DNA of 64,000 nucleotides from Hyphodiscus hymeniophilus (taxonomy: Eukaryota; Ascomycota; Leotiomycetes; Helotiales; Hyphodiscaceae). Below the pieces are notes generated by a model. The model saw only the letters and a list, made by a program, of their open reading frames with translations. It was not told the DNA's origin and did not search any database. The DNA is taken from the NCBI GenBank assembly GCA_016508695.1, contig VNKQ01000005.1, positions 1,736,001 through 1,800,000 of the forward strand. Reading direction: 5' to 3'. Positions 21,924 to 31,271 of the stretch are shown one piece after another. The position numbers were made by a program, and so were the translations under genes. Numbering within the stretch: the first letter of the stretch is position 1; each line of letters opens with the position of its first letter.

Positions 21924-23576
21924 ATGGAGAACACAACTACTCGACCGGACATCGACTTCCTTCCAGGCACGTCCTACTTAGTTGAGACTGATTCCCACAA
22001 CCAGACGTCTCACCTGTTGCGTCACGGCGACATCCTTCTGTCACCCCAGCCTACTGCTTCTCCCAATGATCCACTCAATTGGTCCTTTCCTCGTAAATAT
22101 TGGCATGTCTTCCTGGTGTGCTTCATCACCGGCCTCACAGCTGCGACGTCCAACGATGCTGGCTCTACGCAGTACGGCCAGAACACCGATCTTAACATCT
22201 CATACAATGCGATGAACACGGCCGCTGGAGTTCTCTTCATTGGTATCGGGTACTGGACACTCTTGATGAGCCCTGCGGCATGGCTTTACGGGCGAAGAAT
22301 TACGTACCTGGTATGCTTGACTTTGGGCGTCATCGGAGCAATCTGGCTTGCGAAAGTCAAGACGACCAACGACTCAGTCTGGAATCAGCTCTTTGTGGGA
22401 GCTTCCGAGGCTTGTGCAGAAGCCAATGTGCAGCTGTCGCTGTCAGATCTCTTCTTTCAGCATCAAAGAGGGACTGTCATCGGTATCTACGTGTTAGCGA
22501 CGAGTATTGGCACATATCTCGGGCCCTTGATTGGCGGTTACATTGCCGATAGTAGCATGGGCTGGAGATGGGTTGGCTGGTGGAGCGTGATTATTTCGTG
22601 CGGCACCATCTTGGTCTGTATCTTCACTCTCGAAGAGACCGTGTTCGACCGCCCAAAGATCGACCAACCAGACGAGATCACGGATCGTGAAACCCGGCAT
22701 GGCAAGCAGTCTCCAGAGCTCCCGACGGAGAAGAACGCTCTCGATCAAGCTCCGTCTGAAAATCCGTCCGAGCTTCCGCAAGCCGAGTCTACCGACAGGC
22801 CAAAGACTTACTGGCAGAGGATGAAGCTCATCACTCCAGCACCTAACCTTATTGGTTTGGGCTTCAAGCAATACCTTACCCGTCTCCTCCACACTCTTCG
22901 CGTCTTCTCTTTCCCAGCAGTTATCTATTCAGGCATTCAATGGGGAGCTCAAGACGCCTGGCTGACGTTCTACCTCACCCTCGAAGAGGACAACTGGACA
23001 TCCGATCCGTATGATTATTCAGACGTTGGATCCGGCATTATGAACGTGCCTTGTCTGATCGGTGCCGTGATTGGCTGTTTCTATGGTGGATATCTCTCTG
23101 ACAAGTTCGTCCTCTGGAGGGCCAAAAGAAGAGGCGGGATCCGCGAGGCAGAAGACAGACTGTGGTTAATGTACGCTTGTGCCATTCTCTCCCCAACTGG
23201 CATGCTCCTGTTTGGGATCGGCACTGCTAAGTTCTGGTCATGGCCTGTTCCATATGTCGGTCTCGGCATGATCGGTTTCGGCTGGGGCTGCGCTGGTGAT
23301 TTGTCGATGGCATATCTCATGGATGCGTATCCTGAGATGGTTTTGGAGGGCATGGTTGGTGTTGCTGTAATAAACAATACCATTGGAATGATCTTCACAT
23401 TCAGTACTAGTCCTTGGCTGGCTGCGAGCGGTACGCAGAACACGATGATTGCTACGGGGGTTCTGGATTTCTTTTTCATCATGTTGACGGTGCCGATGAT
23501 GATTTGGGGCAAGAGCGCGAGACGCTGGACCAGAGGACGATATGAGGAGTTCATTAGGATCCGAGACTCTTTGTAG
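21924..23576 (+). CDS. MFS transporter, DHA1-like drug/polyamine:H+ antiporter family
   Basis: Intronless frame of 550 residues, start context aagATGGag. A hydrophilic N-terminus of about 55 residues with the fungal DPLNWSFPRKYWHV entry motif leads into twelve probable membrane helices. These form two six-helix halves separated by a charged loop at roughly residues 245-300 (rich in Asp, Glu, Pro and Gln). Motifs include RRITYLVCL after helix 2 and GPLIGGYIADSSMGWRWVGW around helices 5-6. The architecture matches fungal DHA1/HOL1-type proteins, probably in the plasma membrane. The substrate is not deducible. It stands divergent to a polyamine-oxidase gene, so polyamine export or uptake is a testable idea, though MFS neighbours are often coincidental. 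Confidence 0.87.
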   Translation: MENTTTRPDIDFLPGTSYLVETDSHNQTSHLLRHGDILLSPQPTASPNDPLNWSFPRKYWHVFLVCFITGLTAATSNDAGSTQYGQNTDLNISYNAMNTAAGVLFIGIGYWTLLMSPAAWLYGRRITYLVCLTLGVIGAIWLAKVKTTNDSVWNQLFVGASEACAEANVQLSLSDLFFQHQRGTVIGIYVLATSIGTYLGPLIGGYIADSSMGWRWVGWWSVIISCGTILVCIFTLEETVFDRPKIDQPDEITDRETRHGKQSPELPTEKNALDQAPSENPSELPQAESTDRPKTYWQRMKLITPAPNLIGLGFKQYLTRLLHTLRVFSFPAVIYSGIQWGAQDAWLTFYLTLEEDNWTSDPYDYSDVGSGIMNVPCLIGAVIGCFYGGYLSDKFVLWRAKRRGGIREAEDRLWLMYACAILSPTGMLLFGIGTAKFWSWPVPYVGLGMIGFGWGCAGDLSMAYLMDAYPEMVLEGMVGVAVINNTIGMIFTFSTSPWLAASGTQNTMIATGVLDFFFIMLTVPMMIWGKSARRWTRGRYEEFIRIRDSL

Positions 23577-24141
23577 GAAAATTGGGTTTGTGTTTGCACT
23601 CTTTCAGTTGATTATCTGGGACTGGAGGATGAATAATTTCTGTAATAAAATCGCTTTATACCCCTGAAAATTGTGTTTGTCATACTCTGCATGACCTTCA
23701 CCCTTTTCGCACTCTGACTGAAACCTTACTATGATCTTTGATACATTCGAAGCAAATGGTTGGTGTGACCACGTGATTTCGATAGCTGCTCAGCGGTGCG
23801 ACACGATCAATGTCCCTGTTGGCATCTAAAATCACATACGAAGAGACCAACAACACCTCGCAGCACCACGATCGTGTCGCACGACGATTGTAAGAAGTGC
23901 TCGACCGCTGATTTGCTTATTAGAACGAGTACTTGCTTTTAAGACATTTTCTTCTTTCTTATTGTCTTCTGGCGAGTGAAATTTCCTATCTTCTCATAAT
24001 TACGGATATTCTCAGATCCAACACCGAAGCCTCCCACCAAAGCATTTAAAGGTAGTCTGGCTGTTGCGTCAAACTTTCTCCTCCGCCCTGGCAAGTTCTA
24101 TCCTCTCTATAAAGGGAGCTGCTCGTCGTCTATCCGCCACA
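23577..24141. other. Upstream region of the FMO gene with an inverted repeat
   Basis: 565 bp including the MFS 3' flank and the FMO promoter. It contains accacgtgatt near 23768 and a perfect 12-base inverted repeat annotated separately. No protein-coding frame is supported. Confidence 0.5.
23796..23882. repeat. Perfect 12-base inverted repeat, 63-base spacer
   Basis: GTGCGACACGAT at 23796-23807 is matched by ATCGTGTCGCAC at 23871-23882. The pairing stops at exactly 12 bases on both sides. It lies 260-350 bp upstream of the FMO start, where it could be a paired regulator site or a hairpin in the transcribed leader. Confidence 0.7.
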
Positions 24142-26624
24142 ATGGCTTCCCGAACTAAAACGGTTTGCATAATTGGTCTGTCTCCATCCAACACTGTTTT
24201 TACATCAACTCTAATATCCATTCAGGAGCGGGCCCCTCCGGCCTCGTAGCAGCCAAAGCCCTAACTTCACTTCCGACAAGCTCCCCAGCAATACAATTTC
24301 ACGTAACACTGTTCGAGAAGACCACTCGCATCGGCGGTCTCTGGCCAGTCTCCCCCTCTCAAGCCACATCAGAAGACTCGAGACTGGTCAACCCCTCAAT
24401 GCGCACCAACCAGTCTCGCCACACAGTATCCTTCTCTGACCTCGCATGGCCTGGCGCCGAGAATGGTGTCGAAAAGCATGCACAGTTCCCCAGGGCCTGG
24501 GAAGTGGGCCAGTATCTAGAGCGGTATCTTGAGAAGTATGGCTCGGAGTGGGAAGTGAGGCTAGGGTGTAAAGTCGTGAAAGCTGAGCCCGAAGGCGATG
24601 GCTGGAATGTGCATGTGCACGTCTCCGATCCTCAGCAGGAAGACGAGGTGGAACCAGGCGAGATGGTTGTGGAAGTTCACGAGTTCGACCACGTGATCAT
24701 CGCATCTGGGTTTTTCGGCGCTCCAAAGATCCCATCCGCTCTTACGCTTGAGGATGTCGGAGATGTGCCTGTATGGCATAGTTCAAGGTTTCGGGATGTC
24801 AGGAGCTTGATCACGGATGGGGGAAAGCTGAAAGTGGAGAGTAAGGGGATCGGGGAGGAGAAGAGGAAGATCGTTGTTGTGGGGGGACAGATGAGTGGTG
24901 TTGAGGTTGCGGCTAATATTGCGATGCAGCTGAGTGACTGCATTAATGCGCCGGAGAAGGAGGTCATGACTTGGGAGCAGTGGGAGGTGGTTCATGTTGT
25001 GCAGAAACCAGTTTGGGTTATGCCGTTGTTTTTGCCGAGGAATCCCCAGCTTGAGAGAGTGGAAAATGATGAAAAGGTTTAAAGAGCTCGTCCCGTTGCG
25101 TTGGCGGATTTTTGACTGACAGATTTGTAGATCAACAACCCAGCTCCGGACTTCTTGCCCTGTGATCTGGTTTCCTACAACCTAGCGTACAAACCTCCTG
25201 GCGAACTGCAAAACACAGGGGGACACATCACAGTTGAAGCAGCAGAGGCAACTCATGGATTCCTCAACACATACTTTGGAAGTGACCAAAGCGAGCTTGG
25301 ACATCAAGAATTGGCCATGAAAGGACCATTACGTTCTAAACCTCCATTCCTTGCAGTTAGCGACGAGTACACCGAATTCGTCCGATCAGGAAACATCAAG
25401 ATCATTGCAGGCCATGCTAAGGACTTCTCAAGGTTGAGCGAGCGCACGATCACGCTCGAGAGTAGCATGGACACCAGTACCGCTGGTCAATTTCAGATCA
25501 GCAACGTTGCAGCTGTCATCCTTGCAACTGGTTTCGACGCCGCTCCATCTCTAAATTTTCTCCCCGCCGAGCTCCTCTCAACTCTACAGTTCGATCCAAC
25601 ATGCAGCGAATTTCCCCTCGCACTAAATGTTAACACAGTAGTCAGCCGATCTCTACCCTCACTTGGATTTGTCGGTTTCTACCGGAGTCCTTACTGGGGC
25701 GTAATGGAGATGCAAGCCCGGTATCTCGCCAAACTCTGGAGCGGAGATGCCGCCGCTTCGAAAGCGCTGGCTGAAGATAATACTATTGACACAATGCTCA
25801 AACTCCGTCGAGATCCGAGGCAGGGGCAATTCCCCATGGGTGATTATGCATACCTCATGGAATCGTTCTCTAAGATCCTGGACATCAAGCGGGTTGAACC
25901 CGATGCTGAGAAAGACACACGCTCCGGGCTCGTCTTCCCACCTCGTTATACTTATTCGGATGCGAGCGACGCTGAGAAATCAGAAACGAACGCTGCTCTT
26001 ACAGTATTCAATAAGACGTTCTCGGATTCGGAGAAGAGCGGCAAATTCCTTGCCAGAGCAGTGTTTCGAGCCATGCAAGGGGACTGGAAGTTAGAAAGGC
26101 AGATCGAGAGTTTCATTTCCACGTATCCGTCTGGGAAGCTGAGCGGGACAGCAAAGTTCCTGCCGAGGCGGCCGACGGAAGAGGGGTACGATGCTGAGTA
26201 TCTTTACGTGGAGAGTGGGGAGTTTGAGACGAGTACGGGGATGAAATTCACCGCGAAACGAAGGTATCAACCTCTGACTCTCCTACTTGTGTTAATGGAT
26301 CAAGCTAACCTCTCAAGTTACGCACACCGCTATACCTCCTCCACAGACAAGCTCTCAGCCTGGTTCATCAAGCCCGATGATAAAACCGTTGATTACTTCT
26401 TCCACGAGCTCGATTTCATCGTGCCCGAGGGTTCTGAGATGAGAGAGGCCAGAGATCTCACCTCTGGCTGGAAAGCCAAATCCTCGCACTTTTGTACACC
26501 CGACACGTATGACGTGCAGTACGAATTCAAATTTCAAGGCGTGCAGCTTAAAGAGTGGATCATGGCGTATACAGTAAAGGGACCGCAGAAGGATTATAAA
26601 TTGAGGAGTGTTTATAGGCGTTGA
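24142..26624 (+). CDS. Flavin monooxygenase-like protein with C-terminal DUF6314-like domain
   Basis: Four exons, 24142-24175, 24226-25076, 25131-26263 and 26318-26624, give 774 residues. The first intron restores VCIIG-AGPSGLVAAK. The FAD motif GAGPSG is at 12-17 and a second Rossmann motif, VVVGGQMSGVEVA, lies near 250 for NADPH. The FMO-type fold extends to about residue 590. From about 606 a separate domain follows, starting MQGDWKLERQIES and ending VKGPQKDYKLRSVYRR; its pattern (GDWxLxRxI, SGxFxTSTGM, YxFxELDF, CxPDxYxVxY) matches DUF6314, which I recall as a small stand-alone bacterial protein. The last intron is 54 bp, phase-neutral and without an in-frame stop, so the retained form is also translatable. 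The intron-2 donor GTTTAA is atypical. The substrate is unknown. Confidence 0.8.
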
Positions 26625-26678
26625 GGGAGTTGATGAGAGAGGATGGATTGAGAAGATGTTGTGTCATGTGACATGGAA

Positions 26679-26701
26679 GACACCTGAAGTGTCCAGGTGT
26701 C
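26679..26701 (+). terminator. Perfect 8-bp hairpin 55 bp after the FMO stop
   Basis: GACACCTG at 26679-26686 and CAGGTGTC at 26694-26701 form a perfect stem closing a 7-base loop. It lies in the presumed 3' untranslated region of the FMO gene. A role in 3'-end processing or mRNA stability is only a suggestion; the structure itself is seen directly. Confidence 0.4.
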
Positions 26702-27455
26702 GGAGAGAAATGCAGCGAGCCTCGTCTCAGATCAGTTCAGCCGATGGTAAGTTATTTTTGGATCAATGCAAATACATGTAAGGAGCAGTGTTTCGGCATA
26801 GATGATGGGCTTTTGGACATATAAGAAGACTTTATTCTCACATAGGGTAAGTGGTCATTGGTTGATAGCTTTAGTGGTGGGTTGTGAGAGTAACCTCAAT
26901 AAGGATCATATGTCCTTTACCCGAAGCTGGTCAACCGCCTGTTGAAAGGACCCTTCCTAGAGTGTAGATGATGAAAAAGCTTGCTTTTTTATCCGGTTTA
27001 TTCTAAAGTCTCAGGGAAGGCAATGAAACACTTGATGTGGAAATAAGGACAGTACATCTGTCAAATAGAGGTTTCAAGGCCCCGACTATGAGTGACTAGC
27101 ATGACGGTCACATTTTCGGCACCTTCTTTCTCAGTCTTCCGCTTGGATAAGAGTTGGCCCTTTTTTCAAAAAAAAAGTTCCCTAGATACCCTGGGGTTTA
27201 TATGTATTACTTTCCTACATCTCTGCCATAATCATATCTCGTTACGAAGTCGATTTCGAGAATCTTACATCCTATTTTCTTCGCACGTCTCATTCACCTT
27301 TTCTCGCAGACCCCAACCAAGCATAGACACCTTTTCACCAAAACAATCTTTTGCTACAGTAAGAATAAATAATAGCGCAACTCATCTTCCTCACATCGTC
27401 TGTTGTCTCTCGGGTAGTTCTCTATCATACCTCGTCCCACCAATGCCTGAAGCCG

Positions 27456-27880
27456 TTCATACTCTGAACCGCCAAGGACGCCAACTTGATATCCAATACT
27501 CAATCTAATATCTCACACCTCGACCACCCTCCCAGCCACTATCTCGCCATAATTCACACAGACTGTCGTCTCTCATACTTCATACATCATTTCACCCACA
27601 TCTCAAGACATTCATACCCTGGACTGCTAGTGACGCCGACTTGATAATCAATACTCAACCCTACCTCACACCTCAACTACCTTCCCACACCATCTCACCC
27701 CACTTCACGCAGACTATTATCTTTCATACTTCATATCTACCTCCGCGAATACATTGATATCTTGTCGTGCCAAGATCGCTAACTTGATATTCGCTCTCAA
27801 CCTTACCTCTTACCTCGATCACATCTCAAATACCATCTCACCACACTTCACATATCAAATCAACAAACTCACCCCAACAC
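27456..27880 (+). repeat. Three diverged tandem copies of a ~150-bp leader unit
   Basis: Units begin near 27456, 27611 and 27754 (periods 155 and 143). Each shares ttcat/ttgat...gacgcc or gatcgct, aacttgatat, aatactcaa, cctcacacctc, accatctcacc and cacttcac words in the same order. Identity decays from first to last copy. The array lies immediately upstream of the start codon of a secreted protein and appears to form its leader. Confidence 0.65.
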
Positions 27881-27911
27881 ATAAACACCTTACCTCCGAG
27901 GATCCGCCAAT

Positions 27912-28595
27912 ATGTATCTACACACCCTTCGGCTTTTCACTATCCTCGCCTTTGTCACATCATTATTTGCTTCAACCGTCTTTGCATCGGCCATTCCTAA
28001 ACCCCAGCCTTCTCCTGCAGACCTGGAAGCTTCAGTTCGCTCTCTTCTCGAAGTTCGTGATGCCAATTCATGCCCTCCAGACTTTGGCTCTTCTCCTTTC
28101 CAGCAACCGTGCAGACCATGCAACTCTGCTTCCAGTCTCAACCTTCCCTTTCGATCGCTCTTCAAACTTCCAGCTCTTCTCATTCACACTGCAGCGCTTG
28201 GTGCGAAGAAAGTTGGAGCAGCTGCGATACCTGGTGACAAGCTCAAGGAACGCGGCATTGAATTACTCTCACCAAACGTTGAACTCAGCCACCTCAGTCA
28301 GTCACTCGGTCGTGGCCTTCCCAGCATCAGTTCTCTGTTTTCACACGAACAGAGAAAGGCGACGATATTACAGGAACGTGAGGGAGGACCTGAAAATCTC
28401 TGCTACTGCACCGAGTCCGATCCTGGAAAGTGCGAACTCGCCGAGTGCTGCTTCAATGGAGGATGTGGCATCAATTCGATCTACCCATATGGACCCAATC
28501 CGGGCTCGGATGCCCCAAGTCCTCGTGCCTTGGGCAAGATGTGGGTTAGCGCTGTAGTGATGGGTATCGTGTGCCAACTCGCTGGAGTAATTTGA
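27912..28595 (+). CDS. Secreted, probably GPI-anchored small cysteine-containing protein
   Basis: Single-exon, 227 residues. A clear signal peptide covers residues 1-26/27 (hydrophobic LFTILAFVTSLFASTVFASA, then IPKP). A Ser/Leu-rich middle part has one PCRPC pair. The C-terminal part has a cysteine-dense CYCTESDPGKCELAECC stretch, and the protein ends in a 18-residue hydrophobic tail (about 210-227) after a small-residue, Pro/Ser-rich spacer, as in GPI-attachment signals. No enzyme domain is recognised. A cell-wall or surface-protein role is an inference from topology. The triplicated C/T-rich region upstream probably contains its promoter and a leader of more than 400 bases. The start context is caatATGTa, and no upstream in-frame extension is needed. 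Confidence 0.72.
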   Translation: MYLHTLRLFTILAFVTSLFASTVFASAIPKPQPSPADLEASVRSLLEVRDANSCPPDFGSSPFQQPCRPCNSASSLNLPFRSLFKLPALLIHTAALGAKKVGAAAIPGDKLKERGIELLSPNVELSHLSQSLGRGLPSISSLFSHEQRKATILQEREGGPENLCYCTESDPGKCELAECCFNGGCGINSIYPYGPNPGSDAPSPRALGKMWVSAVVMGIVCQLAGVI

Positions 28596-28968
28596 GCATC
28601 TGGATAGCTGAGCGGTGGAATTGCTGGAGCACGATTGCATGAGATAGACTGGTGAATGGATATTCTCGAATCATGCTTTGAGAAATGGACGATGGCTAGG
28701 CAAGGCAGACGTGGCTGGTGAATCACTTTATGAACACTTCTACTTAGCACTGGTTTTAGCATATATTCAAGAAGCATACAGAAACAAAAGCAAGCATTGA
28801 ATTTATATTTTTGTTTTGGAGATGAAATGAAAGAACGACCTCAGTGTTAACAAAAGAAGCAAGAATCACAAACGTTCACCTCCGAAATATGAGCGATCTT
28901 ATTGGGCGCCAGTCAGTCAAGTTCCCAACTCAATTGCATGTGTTCCGTAAACCAAGGCCACGCTCTGA
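28596..28968. other. Short gene-free stretch between convergent genes
   Basis: 373 bp, AT-rich near 28800. It probably holds the 3' ends of the secreted-protein transcript and of the minus-strand repeat protein. No coding frame is credible. Confidence 0.45.
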
Positions 28969-29406
28969 TTATTGCTCCCCAGCTTCGCGGTCTGTCCACC
29001 CAGCCATCCGCAATCTATGCTCATAAACCTCCCAAGGGTCTGGTGTTGGAGGGTTCAGGGTAAAGTCATAAGAGATGTGCGACTTCTGGATCTCCCATCG
29101 ATCCCGTCCGGCTCCATCGCCCTGCTTCCTGCGGCCGAATCTAGATCGGCCATAGCGCAGACGGATTCGGATTGCTGTTGAGCGCTGCCACCACCATAAT
29201 TCCCAGAGTGCGAGGTAGTAGGTGTCAGCGATACTGTCACAGCACTCCTCAATGGTTGTCTTTAGCTCTGAAGGCAGGGTTGCGACACCGTCCCAAGATT
29301 CCTTCAGGGCGGCCTTTAGCTTTGATGGAGTGACTGCGATGTTGCAACGGTATTTCCTGAAGGTAGTCTTGAGCTTTGAAGGCATGGTTGAGGTTAGTAT
29401 TGACAA
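28969..29406 (-). CDS. Small protein with three internal PS(K/E)LK repeats
   Basis: 145 codons from the ATG at 29406, or 138 from the ATG at 29385, which fits the repeat phase better. Three consecutive 18-20-residue units start MPSKLKTTF, TPSKLKAAL and LPSELKTTI, each continuing with a charged/aromatic stretch such as RKYRCNIAV, KESWDGVAT and EECCDSIAD. A Trp-rich LWELWWWQRST and an Arg-rich segment follow, then WEVYEHRLRMAGWTDREAGEQ. No signal peptide, membrane segment or known domain is seen. The corresponding DNA repeats are clearly related but diverged, suggesting coding selection. Function unknown. Confidence 0.45.
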   Translation of the reverse strand: MSILTSTMPSKLKTTFRKYRCNIAVTPSKLKAALKESWDGVATLPSELKTTIEECCDSIADTYYLALWELWWWQRSTAIRIRLRYGRSRFGRRKQGDGAGRDRWEIQKSHISYDFTLNPPTPDPWEVYEHRLRMAGWTDREAGEQ

Positions 29407-29808
29407 TTGAGTGGATTTGAAGGACGACGATCGTTGAAATTATCCTGACTTTTATATACAGAATAAGGAACAAGGACTACGACAAGATTTCAAGAAGACC
29501 GAGCACTCGAGCAATTGACTTTGTTTGGTAGCAGAATGTCTCAGCCCCTACCTCCTAACGACCATTTTCCGGGCCCGAAGAATAATGTAGAGGCAGAACA
29601 CAGTGTCGCATCTTCTAGGCCTGCGCTTTCTGGGATAACCTCTTTGATGACTGAGAATTGAGTAACGCGTAAGGATCTACGGAGACCCTTTAAACATTTT
29701 CATCACCGTTCAAAGAACAGTTTCCTATAAACACTCCAAGCGGCAGCAAATTAGTCAACAACAATATTGAGCATTTGGATTGGGAGATAAGGTTTGAACC
29801 GCTGTATC
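29407..29808. other. Gene-free stretch
   Basis: 402 bp forming the upstream region of the repeat protein and the 3' flank of the 2EXR gene, which is transcribed in the same direction. Nothing with coding or structural character is seen. Confidence 0.4.
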
Positions 29809-30516
29809 TCATTCCACTAACTGCTGAATGTGCACTTCGACTTTGCCCCAGTCATTTCCCGATGACGCTGACATAGCGGTAATAACAGGCACATCCCATT
29901 CAGGATGCTTTCCTGCCACGTTCCTAAGAGTCCCTCGAAAACGGGCCATGAGCCGCTCAGACGCATCGTCGTCGTCCCAAGCCCGGATCGTCAACTTCTT
30001 CAGATTCTCGAACAGTCGTATCTCATCCCAACAGAAAGCTCTTCTACCATACAAGCTCTTAGGCAGATCAAGAACCATGCTTTGAATTTTCTCCGCATCG
30101 TCGGCTCCATGGTATTCACCGCCCAAGAAGATGTCGAGCAGATAGTCGCGGGGTTTGTTATCGAAGAATGATTCAGCCTGAAGAGGAGCATCTATGTGGA
30201 CACCGAAAAGGATGGTATCGATGTCGAAATTGATGTAAACCTTGGGTTCCTGAAAGTATGATCTGAAAGCTGGTTGCAGAGACTTCAGAGCTTCGATTCG
30301 GGACTCATGGCAGATGTGGAGGATGACAGGCACGGGGTCTTGGGTGCCCCATCCAGAGAACTTGGAGATCATCTTGCCGTTGAAGGTTTCAGATTTCATC
30401 TTGTATTCAATAGGGACAACTCGAGGCCCTGGTATGCAGAGCTGCCATATCTTGAACCGAAGTTCTGATGGTAGTTCTGGGAAAAGTGTAAATGCTGTTG
30501 CTTTGAAGTTGCTCAT
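29809..30516 (-). CDS. 2EXR-domain protein
   Basis: Intronless, 235 residues. The N-terminus FTLFPELPSELRFKIWQLCIPGPRVV is the hallmark of the fungal 2EXR family (FPxLPxElRxxIW...PGPR). It is followed by PVILHICHESRIEALK, the second conserved block (LxxCxESRxEAL). The family is abundant in filamentous ascomycetes and has no established biochemical role; its start resembles the F-box region. No other domain follows. The C-terminal half has a conserved-looking YLLDIFLGGEY and an Arg/Asp-rich helix. Likely cytosolic. Confidence 0.8.
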   Translation of the reverse strand: MSNFKATAFTLFPELPSELRFKIWQLCIPGPRVVPIEYKMKSETFNGKMISKFSGWGTQDPVPVILHICHESRIEALKSLQPAFRSYFQEPKVYINFDIDTILFGVHIDAPLQAESFFDNKPRDYLLDIFLGGEYHGADDAEKIQSMVLDLPKSLYGRRAFCWDEIRLFENLKKLTIRAWDDDDASERLMARFRGTLRNVAGKHPEWDVPVITAMSASSGNDWGKVEVHIQQLVE

Positions 30517-31271
30517 GTTGCCTTTGGCTTGATATTGACAACAATATTGAGGAGCGAATGTATCATTCTTGGCTTCTCAAGAATCGAATTACATCGGAAC
30601 TTTATGTCAAGTGATGAGAGGGAAGAAAGGTTCGGAGGCAACGAGGTGAGGTCCAACCCGGCAAAACCCCGGTCGTTTCGGTCACCAATTCGAGCGAAAA
30701 TTAAGGTAGGTAACCGGAGATTTCAAACAGATCTTGCTGGAACGATAAAGAAACCTTAGATACGATGCGCAGCGAGTCATCACACCCAGTCAATCAGTCC
30801 TTCAAGATGCAGGAACTGGGTAGGTTTCAAATCTATTTGATGCTGCCTTGATCACGTGCTTCAGTCTAGCTTTGGAACTTCTTGAGCATTTTCTCTTATA
30901 TGAGAATCCTTATATGAGTGCTTGCTCAAAGATAACGTGTTAGAACTGAGATTGAAGCAGGTGCCAAAATCTCGACCTGAACTTCAACCGAATGAAACCA
31001 GTGTGAGGAAGGTGAGCTTCGTTTCGGCATTTACGTCACGTGCGCTGCCTCGTAATTGGGTCTTGAAACATCGCTCCGGTGGCTAGATCAAAGACTTTGG
31101 GGATGAGAACATTGTATTTCAAGCCGGGTCAAAGGCATGTCTTTTTATCAATAGGTGTATGTCAAGTCCAACCCTCTCCATATCTTCTAATCAGTCTCCC
31201 ACCACAAAGTCCTATCTAAGCTTGTCGCGTGCAACCTCTCCTCCAATTTCGACGAGTAAAGCAGGAAATAC
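30517..31271. other. Gene-free stretch
   Basis: 755 bp. It contains a ctcttatatgag/cttatatgag direct repeat near 30894-30920 and an acgtcacgtgcg sequence near 31033. It ends in the 3' flank of the ACS permease. No gene is supported. Confidence 0.45.

Larger units (their letters stand above)
26625..27911. other. Intergenic stretch with 3' hairpin and repeated leader
   Basis: 1.29 kb between the FMO stop and the secreted-protein start. The first 100 bp hold a strong hairpin. The last 450 bp hold a diverged triplicated C/T/A-rich sequence. The DNA between is AT-rich with no coding frame I trust. Confidence 0.5.
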
